Assembly (NCBI GenBank): GCA_964586775.1
Contig: CAZPJD010000066.1
Location: forward strand, 1 to 22,236
Length of the DNA stretch: 22,236 bases
Origin: JADLEX01 sp964586775
GTDB lineage: Bacteria > Lernaellota > Lernaellaia > JACKCT01
Direction of reading: 5' to 3'
The stretch's first letter is position 1. Each line of letters starts with the position of its first letter. Shown one piece after another: positions 7,384-15,033 of this stretch. Both the position numbers and the translations under genes were made by a program. The notes beneath the pieces were generated by a model that saw only the letters and a list, made by a program, of their open reading frames with translations, was not told the origin of the DNA and searched no databases.

Positions 7384-7931
7384 CAAATTCGGATTCGCCT
7401 TTGGCGGCGCTGCACAGACTGCACGCCGCCGTCGATCGACGGGCCAAGGCGTTGGCGACGCGACATCGTGGGCGCCTGCGCTGCGGTGTGGGGTGCGCGT
7501 CGTGCTGCGAAGACGATCTGACGGTCTTCGAGGTCGAGGCCGTACGCATCCGAGCCGAGTTTCCCAATGTGCTTCGCGAAACACCCCACGCCGAGGGCGC
7601 GTGCGCGTTTCTCGACGAGCGCGGCGCGTGCCGGATCTACACCGCGCGGCCCTTCGTCTGCCGCACGCAGGGCCTGCCGTTTCGGTGGATCGGCGAGACC
7701 GACGCGGGGGAGCTCGTCGAGTTTCGCGACATCTGCCCGCTCAACGAAACCGACGAACCGATCGAGGAGATCGCATCCGACGATTGCTTCACGCTCGGCG
7801 AAACCGAGGAGCGGTTGCGCAAACTCCAGATGGCGTCTTCGGGCGACTTGGCGCGGGTGCGTCTAAGGGATCTTTTCAGAGCGGATGGGAAATCGCCCAA
7901 AGGCCGAACACGCCGAGCGCCCGGAGGGTGA
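7380..7931 (+). CDS. YkgJ-family cysteine-cluster protein
   Basis: The 183-residue protein has the Cys pattern of the YkgJ/CxxCxxCC family, proposed to bind zinc or iron: CGVGCASCC (Cys35, 39, 42, 43), CAFLDERGACRIYTARPFVCR (Cys75, 84, 94) and two later Cys (119, 136). The cellular role of the family is not established. I chose the ATG at 7380 because it overlaps the stop of the short leader frame and gives a normal family N-terminus; a GTG at 7347 would add 11 residues and also lacks a ribosome binding site. The C-terminus is short and basic (KSPKGRTRRAPGG). The radical SAM gene begins 47 bases downstream, and the metal-binding nature of both proteins makes a functional link thinkable, though that gene has its own promoter candidate. 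Confidence 0.85.
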   Translation: MTNSDSPLAALHRLHAAVDRRAKALATRHRGRLRCGVGCASCCEDDLTVFEVEAVRIRAEFPNVLRETPHAEGACAFLDERGACRIYTARPFVCRTQGLPFRWIGETDAGELVEFRDICPLNETDEPIEEIASDDCFTLGETEERLRKLQMASSGDLARVRLRDLFRADGKSPKGRTRRAPGG

Positions 7932-7942
7932 TGCGCCTTTCA

Positions 7943-7970
7943 TTGTCCGGCGCGTCGTTCGTGCTATTCT
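7943..7970 (+). promoter_or_regulatory. Promoter candidate placed for a leaderless radical SAM mRNA
   Basis: TTGTCC (7943-7948), a 16-base spacer and TATTCT (7965-7970), each with four of six consensus matches. Only 8 bases (gacgctcc) separate the -10 from the ATG at 7979 and no ribosome binding site is present, so transcription would start at or next to the start codon. Confidence 0.5.
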
Positions 7971-7978
7971 GACGCTCC

Positions 7979-9319
7979 ATGGAGATTCTCCGCGAGACGC
8001 ACTCGATCTGCCCCGAGTGCCTGAAGCTCGTTCCCGGCCGCGTGGAACGCGACGACGCGGGGGTGTGGCTCGCGCGCACCTGCCGCGACCACGGCGAGAC
8101 GCGGCATCGGCTCTCGAAGCACCCCGACCAGTACGGGAATCTCCACGACTACTACTTCAGCCTGATCCGCGACGCGTACAAGCAGAAAGACTACATCCTC
8201 CGCACGACGGACCGCTGCAACCTGGATTGCCCGATCTGCCTGGCGTCGGCCAACCAGCGCCAGCTCCCCGACTATCCCATCGAAAAGCTCGAAAAGTTTC
8301 TCGAAGGCAAGAAGGGCTTCAAGATCGACCTGATGGGCGCCGAGCCCACGATGCGCAAAGATTTGCCCGATCTGATCCGCCTGGTGGAATCGACCGGCAA
8401 CCGCAGCGCGCTGCACACCAACGGGATCGCGCTGGCCGTTCCCGGCTATGCGAAAAAGCTCAAGAACGCCGGCCTGCGCGAGGTGCACCTGCAGTTCGAC
8501 GGGTTCTCGGACACAACGTATCAGTCCCTGCGCGGCGAGGCGCTGGCCGAAACGAAGGCGAAGACGATCCGCCAATTGGAGGAGGCCGGCATCGCCGTGG
8601 ACCTCAAGATGACGGTGTCGCCGGGGCTGAACGATCAGGAGATGGGCACGGTCCTCGACTTCGCCGCGAAACGCCGAAACGTGCGCGAGGTGTTCTATCT
8701 GACACTGCGGATGCTCGGCGCGGCGCGGCTGATGGACGACCCAAAGATCATGGTGCCCGACGAACTGATCGACAAACTGGAAACGCAGACCGGCGGGCGC
8801 ATCAGCCGGGCGGACATCCACGTCTTTCAGAAGCTCTACTTCGCGTTCCTGCACATGTTCCGCGTGCGCAAGTGTTTCTACAATCAGCATTACATCGTCC
8901 GCCGCGAAAAGGGCGGGTGGGTGCCGCTCTCCCAGGTCATCCGCATGAAGGGCTTGGAAGCCAAGCTCGACCGCTACCACAAGGAAACGGGCGAAACCGG
9001 CAAGCGCCTCGGGCCCGGGCTGCGCCTCGTCTTCGGCATGATCCCGCACTTTTTGACGCGCCGGGGCATCGGTTTCGCGTTCGACGCCTTCGTACTCAAG
9101 ATGCTGCTGTATTTCGGTTTCGATCTCTCGCGCATCCCGAGCCGCAACATCCTCATCGGCTTCATCACCGCCTGCGATCCGCTGCTCTACGACGCAGGCG
9201 TGTCCGAAAACTGCGGCAAGGGCGACCTTTCGCTCGATCAGGGCCGAAGGCCCTCGGGTTCTATCGCCAACGTCCTTCGCGACCGATCCATCTATGGCGA
9301 GACCAAGGCGGCGTCGTAG
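7979..9319 (+). CDS. Radical SAM protein resembling tetraether lipid synthase (Tes/MJ0619-like)
   Basis: The 446-residue protein opens with a small metal-site motif, CPEC (Cys11, Cys14) followed by CRDHGE (Cys35, His38). The radical SAM cluster motif is CNLDCPIC (Cys80, 84, 87) inside TTDRCNLDCPICLASAN. MGAEPT (119-124) replaces the usual GGEP, and VHLQFDGFSDTTYQSLRG (169-186) follows. N-terminal CPEC, TxRCNLxCPxCxAxA and LQFDG together are what I know from the MJ0619/Tes group. Archaeal Tes joins two lipid tails by C-C coupling to make tetraether lipids; bacterial homologues occur but most lack a known role. Later Cys299, Cys399 and Cys412 could hold an extra cluster. A hydrophobic stretch at about 347-400 suits contact with membrane lipids. 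No ribosome binding site precedes the ATG. The fold is certain; the lipid role is inferred. Confidence 0.8.
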   Translation: MEILRETHSICPECLKLVPGRVERDDAGVWLARTCRDHGETRHRLSKHPDQYGNLHDYYFSLIRDAYKQKDYILRTTDRCNLDCPICLASANQRQLPDYPIEKLEKFLEGKKGFKIDLMGAEPTMRKDLPDLIRLVESTGNRSALHTNGIALAVPGYAKKLKNAGLREVHLQFDGFSDTTYQSLRGEALAETKAKTIRQLEEAGIAVDLKMTVSPGLNDQEMGTVLDFAAKRRNVREVFYLTLRMLGAARLMDDPKIMVPDELIDKLETQTGGRISRADIHVFQKLYFAFLHMFRVRKCFYNQHYIVRREKGGWVPLSQVIRMKGLEAKLDRYHKETGETGKRLGPGLRLVFGMIPHFLTRRGIGFAFDAFVLKMLLYFGFDLSRIPSRNILIGFITACDPLLYDAGVSENCGKGDLSLDQGRRPSGSIANVLRDRSIYGETKAAS

Positions 9320-9336
9320 CCCACCGCCACCCCGCG

Positions 9337-9365
9337 TAGACCGACCCCCATCGCTATGCTATAAA
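9337..9365 (+). promoter_or_regulatory. Promoter candidate of the PP2C-like operon
   Basis: TAGACC (9337-9342), a 17-base spacer and TATAAA (9360-9365) match the consensus at four and five of six positions. The predicted leader to the GTG at 9446 is about 75 bases and holds nothing else that I recognise. Confidence 0.5.
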
Positions 9366-9445
9366 AACCCGCCCGCGCCGTCGGGCTCTTCGCAACGCGT
9401 CTGATTTGATCGAAAACCGAATGCACGCCGAGGGCGATTGGGTTC

Positions 9446-10495
9446 GTGCCGAAATCCCTGCCTCGACAACATGCGGCCGCGTGGGCCACGCCGTGGGAAG
9501 AGACGGTTTCGCGCTTTGAAACCGGGCCTCATCTCCTGCTCGTGCTCACGAGCCCCCTGTGCGACGCGTCGCGCGCCGCCCGCGCCAATCGGGCGCTGCG
9601 TGAGCGTATCGAGTGGACGACCCGCGAGGTGCCGCAGGACAACTCGCGGCGTTTTCTGACGCGGGCCATCGGCGACGCCAACGCGACGCTCTTTTCGGCG
9701 GCGAATTCCGACGGCGAGCCGGGCTCGCTGCCGCTGTCCGTCGTCGCGCTGTGGACGAACGGGATCGAGGTCGCCTACGCGCACGTCGGCAACGCGCGGC
9801 TCTACCAACTCCGCGATGGCGTGATCCGGCCCGTCACCCAGGATCACACGCAAGCCCAGGCGATGGTCGATCAGGCGCTGCTCAAGCCCGAGGAAGCGCG
9901 CAATCATCCGTTCTCGCGCGAGATTCTGCGCTCGCTGGGCCGCAAACCCATGATCGACGTGCCCGTTCAGGGCCCCGTTCCCGCCAAGAACGGCGACTAT
10001 TACGTGCTGTGCAGCGCGGGGATCACGCGGCGGCTCGCGGATTCGGACATCGGCAACGCCATCGTCGAGGGCGAGCTGCTCGACGCGTGCCACGCGATCG
10101 TGCAGATGGCGGTGGACGCGGGCGGCGATCCCGAGGACATCCTCGCGGTGCAGGCGATCCGCTTCGGCGACCAAGGCGGCGGACGCAGGGTCGAGGCGTA
10201 CAACCCCATCGACAACATCACGCGCTCGCTCATGAGGGCCGAAACCGGCGCGGGGACGTATCTGTCGGACAAAGGTCTCGTCGCCCGCGCGATCGCGACG
10301 ATTGCGATGCTGATCTACCTGTTCGTGTTCGCCGTGTGCGACCCCGACTGCGGCGCATCCGTGCGCGCCGTGGAGGAGAGCATCTCGGGCGACGAGGAGC
10401 AGGCCGAAGCGCCGGCGGACGAAGCCGCCGAGACTGGCGACGCCGAGGGCGAGGACGCCAAGGCGAAATCGGATAAAGGCGGGGGCGGCGAATGA
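9446..10495 (+). CDS. Membrane-anchored PP2C-fold protein, probable pseudophosphatase
   Basis: Residues about 15-242 follow the bacterial PP2C (Stp/PppA-type) phosphatase pattern: LTRAIGDANATLFS, VAYAHVGNARLYQLRDG, VTQDHTQAQAMVDQALL, EEARNHPFSREILRSLG and GDYYVLCSAGITRRLAD. The metal-binding residues are replaced: the usual VADGMGG is VLTSPLC (33-39), GDSR is GNAR (115-118), SDG is SAG (190-192), and the terminal DN pair is ED (230-231). The fold is thus kept while Mn/Mg catalysis is unlikely. A single membrane helix (about 281-298) is followed by an acidic, Ala-rich tail with two Cys at its start. The phosphatase fold should face the cytoplasm, perhaps binding a phosphoprotein or kinase. The GTG start has GAGGG at a 9-11 base distance. 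Its stop overlaps the ATG of the next gene (ATGA). Confidence 0.8.
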   Translation: MPKSLPRQHAAAWATPWEETVSRFETGPHLLLVLTSPLCDASRAARANRALRERIEWTTREVPQDNSRRFLTRAIGDANATLFSAANSDGEPGSLPLSVVALWTNGIEVAYAHVGNARLYQLRDGVIRPVTQDHTQAQAMVDQALLKPEEARNHPFSREILRSLGRKPMIDVPVQGPVPAKNGDYYVLCSAGITRRLADSDIGNAIVEGELLDACHAIVQMAVDAGGDPEDILAVQAIRFGDQGGGRRVEAYNPIDNITRSLMRAETGAGTYLSDKGLVARAIATIAMLIYLFVFAVCDPDCGASVRAVEESISGDEEQAEAPADEAAETGDAEGEDAKAKSDKGGGGE

Positions 10496-11151
10496 TCGGC
10501 CCGATTCAGCTCCGCCGCATTCTGGAACTCGTGCTCGCGGTGCTCTTCGTCGTGAACGCCACGCTCACATATCGGGCGTGCCGCACGCGCGAGCCCGAGC
10601 CCGAAGCGCCGGTCGTCGCGCAACCCGCTGAGAAGGGTGAAGAGGTCGCGAACGCGCCGACGCCCGTTCCCACGCCGCCGCCGACACCCGATCCGAACCC
10701 CGAGCGCACGCTCATCCTCACCGCGATGACGTTTTTTCAGCACATCGCCGATCGCCGGTACGACGAGGCGTCGTCGATGTTCCGCGACGACGATAAACGA
10801 AAGCAGTGGAGCGAGAACCTTCGCCGCGTCGCCAAGATGGGCAACCCCATCGCGGCGTTCGAGATCGAGGAACACCTGAATCGTCCTTACTGCAAGGCCG
10901 AGATCGCGAGCGGCGAACGGGGTTCGTGTTCGTTCCCGATTCTGCTGTACCGCAAGGATCGCAACATCAGCGAATGGGCGTCGATCAAGATGGAACTCGC
11001 GAAGGTCGACGGCGAGTGGCGAATCACCTACTACGAGCAGATTCCGCTGGATAAAGAGGCGTATGACGCCCGGCGGGTCGAGGAAGAACGCCGCGCGCAG
11101 GCCGCCCGCGATGCCCGCGAAAAACTTCAGCAAAGCGCGGGTTCGCCATGA
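10492..11151 (+). CDS. Membrane-anchored protein with NTF2-like domain, function unknown
   Basis: The 219-residue protein has an N-terminal membrane helix (about 9-26, LELVLAVLFVVNATLTY), a Pro/Ala-rich spacer (about 33-67, ending in repeated PTP/PPP), and a compact alpha+beta domain (about 72-185). The last starts ERTLILTAMTFFQHIADRRY and ends GEWRITYYEQIP, a layout typical of NTF2/DUF4878-like domains that bind small ligands or act as assembly modules. A charged Arg/Glu helix closes it. The domain should lie outside the inner membrane. The start codon overlaps the stop of the PP2C-like gene, which implies translational coupling and probably a common complex, with a cytoplasmic pseudophosphatase and a periplasmic domain. 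The specific function is unknown. Confidence 0.75.
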   Translation: MIGPIQLRRILELVLAVLFVVNATLTYRACRTREPEPEAPVVAQPAEKGEEVANAPTPVPTPPPTPDPNPERTLILTAMTFFQHIADRRYDEASSMFRDDDKRKQWSENLRRVAKMGNPIAAFEIEEHLNRPYCKAEIASGERGSCSFPILLYRKDRNISEWASIKMELAKVDGEWRITYYEQIPLDKEAYDARRVEEERRAQAARDAREKLQQSAGSP

Positions 11152-11194
11152 GCCGTTCGCGACGGTCGATTTGGCAAAAAGCGCCGCGCGTCCC

Positions 11195-11224
11195 TTGCCA
11201 CGTCGCGCATGGCACTTCTATAAT
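11195..11224 (+). promoter_or_regulatory. Strong sigma-70-like promoter of the receiver-DnaJ gene
   Basis: TTGCCA (11195-11200), an 18-base spacer and a perfect TATAAT (11219-11224). This is the best promoter match in the window. Predicted transcription starts near 11231, about 80 bases before the ATG at 11313. Confidence 0.75.
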
Positions 11225-11234
11225 TCCAAGTTCC

Positions 11235-11300
11235 ATGACGTATGTTTTCACGGGCACATCCTCCGTCCGGGCCGACTCGTTCGGTCCGTGCGCGGTTTAA
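11235..11300 (+). CDS. Possible 21-codon upstream ORF in the leader of the receiver-DnaJ gene
   Basis: An ATG only about 10 bases after the TATAAT opens a frame of 21 codons (MTYVFTGTSSVRADSFGPCAV), ending with TAA 12 bases before the main ATG, next to its GGAGG. It has no ribosome binding site and would be read from the extreme 5' end of the mRNA. Its 3' half overlaps a hairpin with 8-bp arms (11268-11275 with 11281-11288, one G-U pair). It could be chance, since the frame is short. Confidence 0.25.
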   Translation: MTYVFTGTSSVRADSFGPCAV

Positions 11301-11312
11301 TCCGGAGGTCGA

Positions 11313-13628
11313 ATGGCCAAGCGCATCCTGGTCGTGGATGACGACAAAAATATCGACCAGATCCTTCACGCCTCGCTGTCGGCGATGGGATTCGAGGTCT
11401 ACGTGGCGCGCAACGGCGAGGAGGGCCTCGCCCAGTTCAAGACCGCCACGCCCGATCTGGTGCTGCTCGACGTGCTGCTTCCCAAGGTCAACGGCTGGGA
11501 TGTCTGCAAGAACATCAAGAACACGCCCGAGGGACGAAAGACCCCTGTCGTTCTGATGAGCGCTGTCTACAAGACCCCCAAGATGCAGCGCGACGCGCGC
11601 GAGAAGTTCAAGGCCGATCAGTTCCTCGAAAAACCGTTCCAGCTCTCGCGTCTGTTGACCATGGTGACCACGCTGCTGGGCGTTCCCGAAAATGCCGAGC
11701 TGATGATGACCGAAAACGGCGCGAAGCTCGCGACCGACGGGCCCGAGGCGTTGCCGCCCGACGCCGTGGACGAGGCCGCCGAGCCCGCATCCGACGCCGC
11801 GCCCGAGCCCACGCCCGAACCCGAAGACAAAGACCGCGCCACGGGCGAGACGCCCCCGTCGTCGGATATCTCGCCGCGCGATCCCAGCGTTCTGCTCGAG
11901 GGCGACTTCTCCACCGTGTCCTTCCCCGAACTGCTGCACGACCTCTATGTCATGGGCAAGTCGGGGCATCTCGCGGTCAAGAACGGACCCAAAGAAAAAA
12001 CCATCGACGTCATGGACGGCTACCCCGTCGTCGTCTCCACCAATGTGGAAGAGGAGTATTTCGGCAATTTCCTCGTGCGCAACGGCATCCTGACCACCGA
12101 GCAGCGCGACGAATCCGTCACGCGCATGAAGGAATCCGGCCGCCTGCAGGGAACGGTGCTCATCGAGATGGGCATCCTCACCCCGCAGCAGGTGGTGAAC
12201 TACCTGAAGCTCCAGATCCGCGAAAAGCTCTTCGAGATCTTTTCGTGGACCTCGGGCACGTATCGATTCACCGCGGATGCGGCGGTCGCCGGCGACTTGC
12301 AGAACGTCGACATGTCGGTCGCCAATATCATCCAGGAAGGCGTGCGCGCCCACTACACCTTCGAGCGCCTGGAAAAGCAGCTCGCGGGGTACTGGGAGCA
12401 CTTCCTGCAACTCGGCTCCGACCGGCGCTATCGCTTCCAGGACATCAAGCTCACGCCCGGCGAGGCGAAGATCCACGAGATGATCGACGGCACCAAGACC
12501 TTCGACGAGATCGTCTCGGCGTCGCCCGTCTCCCGCGAACGCACTCTGCAGGTGCTCTTCACGCTCATCATCAGCGGCATGGTCGAGACGATCATCGACT
12601 CGCGCGACGATCCGCAGACGCGCTTCACCGCGGCGGAGGACGTGGCCGAGGTGCGTCGCAAGGCCGGGGCCATCGCCGAGTCGGAAACCGACAAGAAGGC
12701 GCTCGCCGAAAAGCCCTCGGGCTGGGCCGGCGAAACCGACGACGAGATGTTCGGCGGCGGATTCGAGCCCGCCGCGCCGACCCCGCACCCCGCCGCCGTG
12801 CCGATGCCCGCCGACGACGAGATGCCCTCCGACGATGCCGAGGTCCGTCAGGCCGTGCTCGGCATGTACAAGAAGCTCGCCGACGAAAACCTCTTTCACC
12901 TGCTCGGCGTGGGCGCGAATCCCACGGAGCAGGAGGTGCGCATCGCGTATCACCGCCTCGCCAAGGAATTCCACCCCGACCGTTTCTTCGGCCGCGCCAG
13001 CCGCGAGGTGAAGATGAAGGTCGAGGAGATCTTCGCCGCGGTGAACGACGCCTACGACCGGCTCAACACGCAGGACAAGATCAACCAGTACCAGAAGTAC
13101 CTCGAAGGCGCGGAGCTCGACGACGAGTCGGCGAACCGGATCGAGGGCGTGAAGAAGGTCATCATCGCCGAGCAGCGATATCAGAACGGCCTGACCTTCC
13201 TGAAGGAAAAGCGCTTTTCGCGCGCGGCCCACGCGCTGCGTCAGGCGCTCGACATCGCGCCCAACGAGGCCGAGTACATCGCCTACTACGGCTGGTCGCT
13301 CTACAACATCGCCAACGAAAAGGACCCCGATCAGGAAGAGCTTTCGCTGCGTCCCAAGGAGTCGATCGCCGACATGCAGTTCGAGGCCCGCGAGGCGCTC
13401 ACCCGCGCGCTCGAGATCAATCCGCGCACCGAAAAGGCTTACCTGTTCCTAGGCGCGATCTACAAGGATCAGGGCTTCGTGGAGTTCGCGGAGAAACAGT
13501 ACGAAAAGGCGCTCATGTGCAACCCGAACTCCATCGAGGCGCTGCGAGAACTGCGTCTCATCAAGCTGCGCGAGTCGCAGGCGAACCGTAAGAAAAAGGG
13601 CCTGTTCGACCGTTTCCTCAAACGCTGA
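11313..13628 (+). CDS. Response regulator with receiver, DUF4388, DnaJ and TPR domains
   Basis: The 771-residue protein has four parts. Residues 1-120 are a complete receiver domain (Asp10/Asp11, phospho-acceptor Asp53 in LLDVLLP, Ser83, Lys107 in EKPF). An Ala/Pro/Glu linker follows. Residues about 195-425 contain a DUF4388 (PATAN-like) module beginning LLEGDFSTVSFPELLHDLYV and its helical extension. After a second Pro/Ala/Asp linker, residues about 524-600 form a J domain with an intact HPD motif (554-556, FHPDRFF), so it should stimulate a DnaK-type ATPase. Residues about 615-765 are TPR-like helices ending in a basic tail. GGAGG lies 4 bases before the ATG. No DNA-binding domain is present, so output is likely protein-protein: phosphorylation could control recruitment of Hsp70 or a client. 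The cognate kinase is not adjacent; the kinase at 15030-16466 is a candidate only by proximity. Confidence 0.92.
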   Translation: MAKRILVVDDDKNIDQILHASLSAMGFEVYVARNGEEGLAQFKTATPDLVLLDVLLPKVNGWDVCKNIKNTPEGRKTPVVLMSAVYKTPKMQRDAREKFKADQFLEKPFQLSRLLTMVTTLLGVPENAELMMTENGAKLATDGPEALPPDAVDEAAEPASDAAPEPTPEPEDKDRATGETPPSSDISPRDPSVLLEGDFSTVSFPELLHDLYVMGKSGHLAVKNGPKEKTIDVMDGYPVVVSTNVEEEYFGNFLVRNGILTTEQRDESVTRMKESGRLQGTVLIEMGILTPQQVVNYLKLQIREKLFEIFSWTSGTYRFTADAAVAGDLQNVDMSVANIIQEGVRAHYTFERLEKQLAGYWEHFLQLGSDRRYRFQDIKLTPGEAKIHEMIDGTKTFDEIVSASPVSRERTLQVLFTLIISGMVETIIDSRDDPQTRFTAAEDVAEVRRKAGAIAESETDKKALAEKPSGWAGETDDEMFGGGFEPAAPTPHPAAVPMPADDEMPSDDAEVRQAVLGMYKKLADENLFHLLGVGANPTEQEVRIAYHRLAKEFHPDRFFGRASREVKMKVEEIFAAVNDAYDRLNTQDKINQYQKYLEGAELDDESANRIEGVKKVIIAEQRYQNGLTFLKEKRFSRAAHALRQALDIAPNEAEYIAYYGWSLYNIANEKDPDQEELSLRPKESIADMQFEAREALTRALEINPRTEKAYLFLGAIYKDQGFVEFAEKQYEKALMCNPNSIEALRELRLIKLRESQANRKKKGLFDRFLKR

Positions 13629-13638
13629 AAAACCGCGC

Positions 13639-13664
13639 GGGAACGTGGGTTCTCCCACGCTCCC
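13639..13664 (+). repeat. Hairpin just after the receiver-DnaJ gene
   Basis: The 11-base arms gggaacgtggg (13639-13649) and cccacgctccc (13654-13664) pair with one mismatch around a 4-base loop. There is no T-run. It stands before the true terminator and may protect the mRNA 3' end. Confidence 0.5.
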
Positions 13665-13676
13665 GGACGTTCAACG

Positions 13677-13718
13677 CCGGAGCCGGAATCGCTAAGATTC
13701 CCGCTCCGGTTTTCGTTT
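13677..13718 (+). terminator. Intrinsic terminator of the receiver-DnaJ gene
   Basis: The 14-base arms ccggagccggaatc (13677-13690) and gattcccgctccgg (13696-13709) pair with one mismatch around the loop gctaa, followed by ttttcgttt. This is a clear rho-independent structure 49 bases after the stop codon. Confidence 0.88.
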
Positions 13719-13754
13719 CGACAATCAGCCCGGCTTCGGAAAGGATGCACGGCG

Positions 13755-14255
13755 ATGCGCGCGATTTACCTGCTGATGGTCTATGCCCACGTACTGGCGG
13801 CGTGCGTGCTGATCGGGGGCAGCCTGTTCATGCTCTTCAACGTGAGCGTGATGGGCGCACACGCCGATGTGCGCGCGGCGGCGCCGTCCGTCGCGCCGTG
13901 GCTGGCGATGCGTTTCAAAAAAATCCGCTGGCACTCGATCGCGGTGCTGATGGTCACCGGCTTCTACGCGCTGTGGCAGCGGGGTCTGAGCCCGCTCGCC
14001 CTCGCGGGGGCGGACGCGTGGAAGGGCGCGTGGGGCCACACCCTCGCGTGCAAGCTCGTCGTCTTCGCCGTCGTGCTCGGCGTGATGGCGTACGTCGATT
14101 ACGTCGTTTCGCCCGCGCTCGGTCGCGCCATGGCGGGCGGCGATGCGGCGCAGGCCGGCGCGGTGCGCGCGCGGATGAATCGAATCATCAAAATCAATTC
14201 GGCGCTCGGCCTCGTGCTCGTCGGCCTCGGCGTGCTGCTCGTCCGCGGGATCTGA
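13755..14255 (+). CDS. Small four-helix membrane protein, CopD/HemJ-like
   Basis: The protein has 166 residues with four predicted membrane helices (about 5-28, 58-76, 91-113, 147-163). His12 in the first helix (YAHVLAACVLIGGSLFM) and His60 in WHSIAVLMVTGFYAL sit where CopD/HemJ-type proteins keep conserved His, which in HemJ bind heme. The closing helix is preceded by a basic stretch (RARMNRIIKINSALG). Function could be copper handling or heme-linked redox chemistry, but no copper genes are nearby. AAAGGA lies about 10 bases before the ATG. The gene follows a strong terminator, so it needs its own promoter; I saw no convincing one in the 36-base gap. It converges on the double-receiver gene with only 10 bases between stops. 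Confidence 0.65.
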   Translation: MRAIYLLMVYAHVLAACVLIGGSLFMLFNVSVMGAHADVRAAAPSVAPWLAMRFKKIRWHSIAVLMVTGFYALWQRGLSPLALAGADAWKGAWGHTLACKLVVFAVVLGVMAYVDYVVSPALGRAMAGGDAAQAGAVRARMNRIIKINSALGLVLVGLGVLLVRGI

Positions 14256-14265
14256 TCGGCGCGGC

Positions 14266-15033
14266 TCAGCGCACGTACTTTTTCACCACCTTCGCGAGTT
14301 CGCCCATGTCGATGGGTTTGAGCAGGGTTTCCTTCACGCGGTTGCGCGCGGCTTCTTCCGCAAATTCCTTGAACTCCTCGCGCGAGAACATCATGCCGAC
14401 GGGCACGTCGCGCGCGGTGCCGGCGACCAGGTCGAAGAACTCCATGCGCGTCTGGTGATTGCCGCCCATCATCTCGAACGCAAAGAAAATCATGTCGATG
14501 TCGCGGCCAAGACGACGGATCGCCTCGAGCGCCATGATGCGTTCGCCGCACGCCTTGACGCAGTAACCCGCGCTTTCGAGCGACGTCTCCATCTGCGCGC
14601 GCGTCTCCGGCACCTCCTCGGCGACGAGCACGATGGGCCGGCGGCGCGCGTCGGCGTCGGTGCGCATCAGCGGCGGAATCAGCCGACGCAGGTGGTCGAG
14701 GTCGAAGGGCTTGGTGAGAAAGTATTTCACGAGTGGCGAGAGCTTGAGCGAGAAATCGTCTTTCATGCCCGCTTTCGACGTGGCCATCATGATTGGCACG
14801 TCGAGCCCTATTGTCCCGACGGATTCGACGAAGCGGATGCCGTGCATGCCGGGCATCTCGATGTCGCTGATGACGAGATTCACGTCCTCGCCGAGCCGCT
14901 TGAGGATCGCGAGCGCTTCCTCGCCGTTGCCCGCGGTCTTGACCACGTAATGGTCCACCTCTTCGAGAACGCTTTCCAGCGTGTCGCGGTACTCGATGTC
15001 GTCGTCGGCGAGCAGGATTAGGTGCCGGTTCAT
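14266..15033 (-). CDS. Double-receiver response regulator with a degenerate second receiver
   Basis: The 255-residue protein has two receiver domains and no output domain. Receiver 1 (about 4-122) is complete: Asp10-Asp12, phospho-acceptor Asp57 in VISDIEMPG, Thr85, Lys108 in LTKPF. Receiver 2 (about 133-255) keeps the fold and Lys239 (LLKPI), but aligning FFAFEMMGG with ISDIEMPG puts Ala185 where the acceptor Asp should be, and its acid pocket is Glu139-Glu140. It therefore cannot be phosphorylated in the normal way and probably serves as a binding or dimerisation surface. The ATG overlaps the stop of the histidine kinase gene (ATGA), so the two form a translationally coupled pair. Its output must be through a partner protein. 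Confidence 0.9.
   Translation of the reverse strand: MNRHLILLADDDIEYRDTLESVLEEVDHYVVKTAGNGEEALAILKRLGEDVNLVISDIEMPGMHGIRFVESVGTIGLDVPIMMATSKAGMKDDFSLKLSPLVKYFLTKPFDLDHLRRLIPPLMRTDADARRRPIVLVAEEVPETRAQMETSLESAGYCVKACGERIMALEAIRRLGRDIDMIFFAFEMMGGNHQTRMEFFDLVAGTARDVPVGMMFSREEFKEFAEEAARNRVKETLLKPIDMGELAKVVKKYVR

Noticed and set aside
11127..13232. A 701-codon open frame on the minus strand opposite the receiver-DnaJ gene
   Set aside because: It is an antisense artefact of GC-rich codon use. The plus-strand frame has clear domains, a ribosome binding site, promoter and terminator, while the minus-strand product is Arg/His/Val-rich without motifs.
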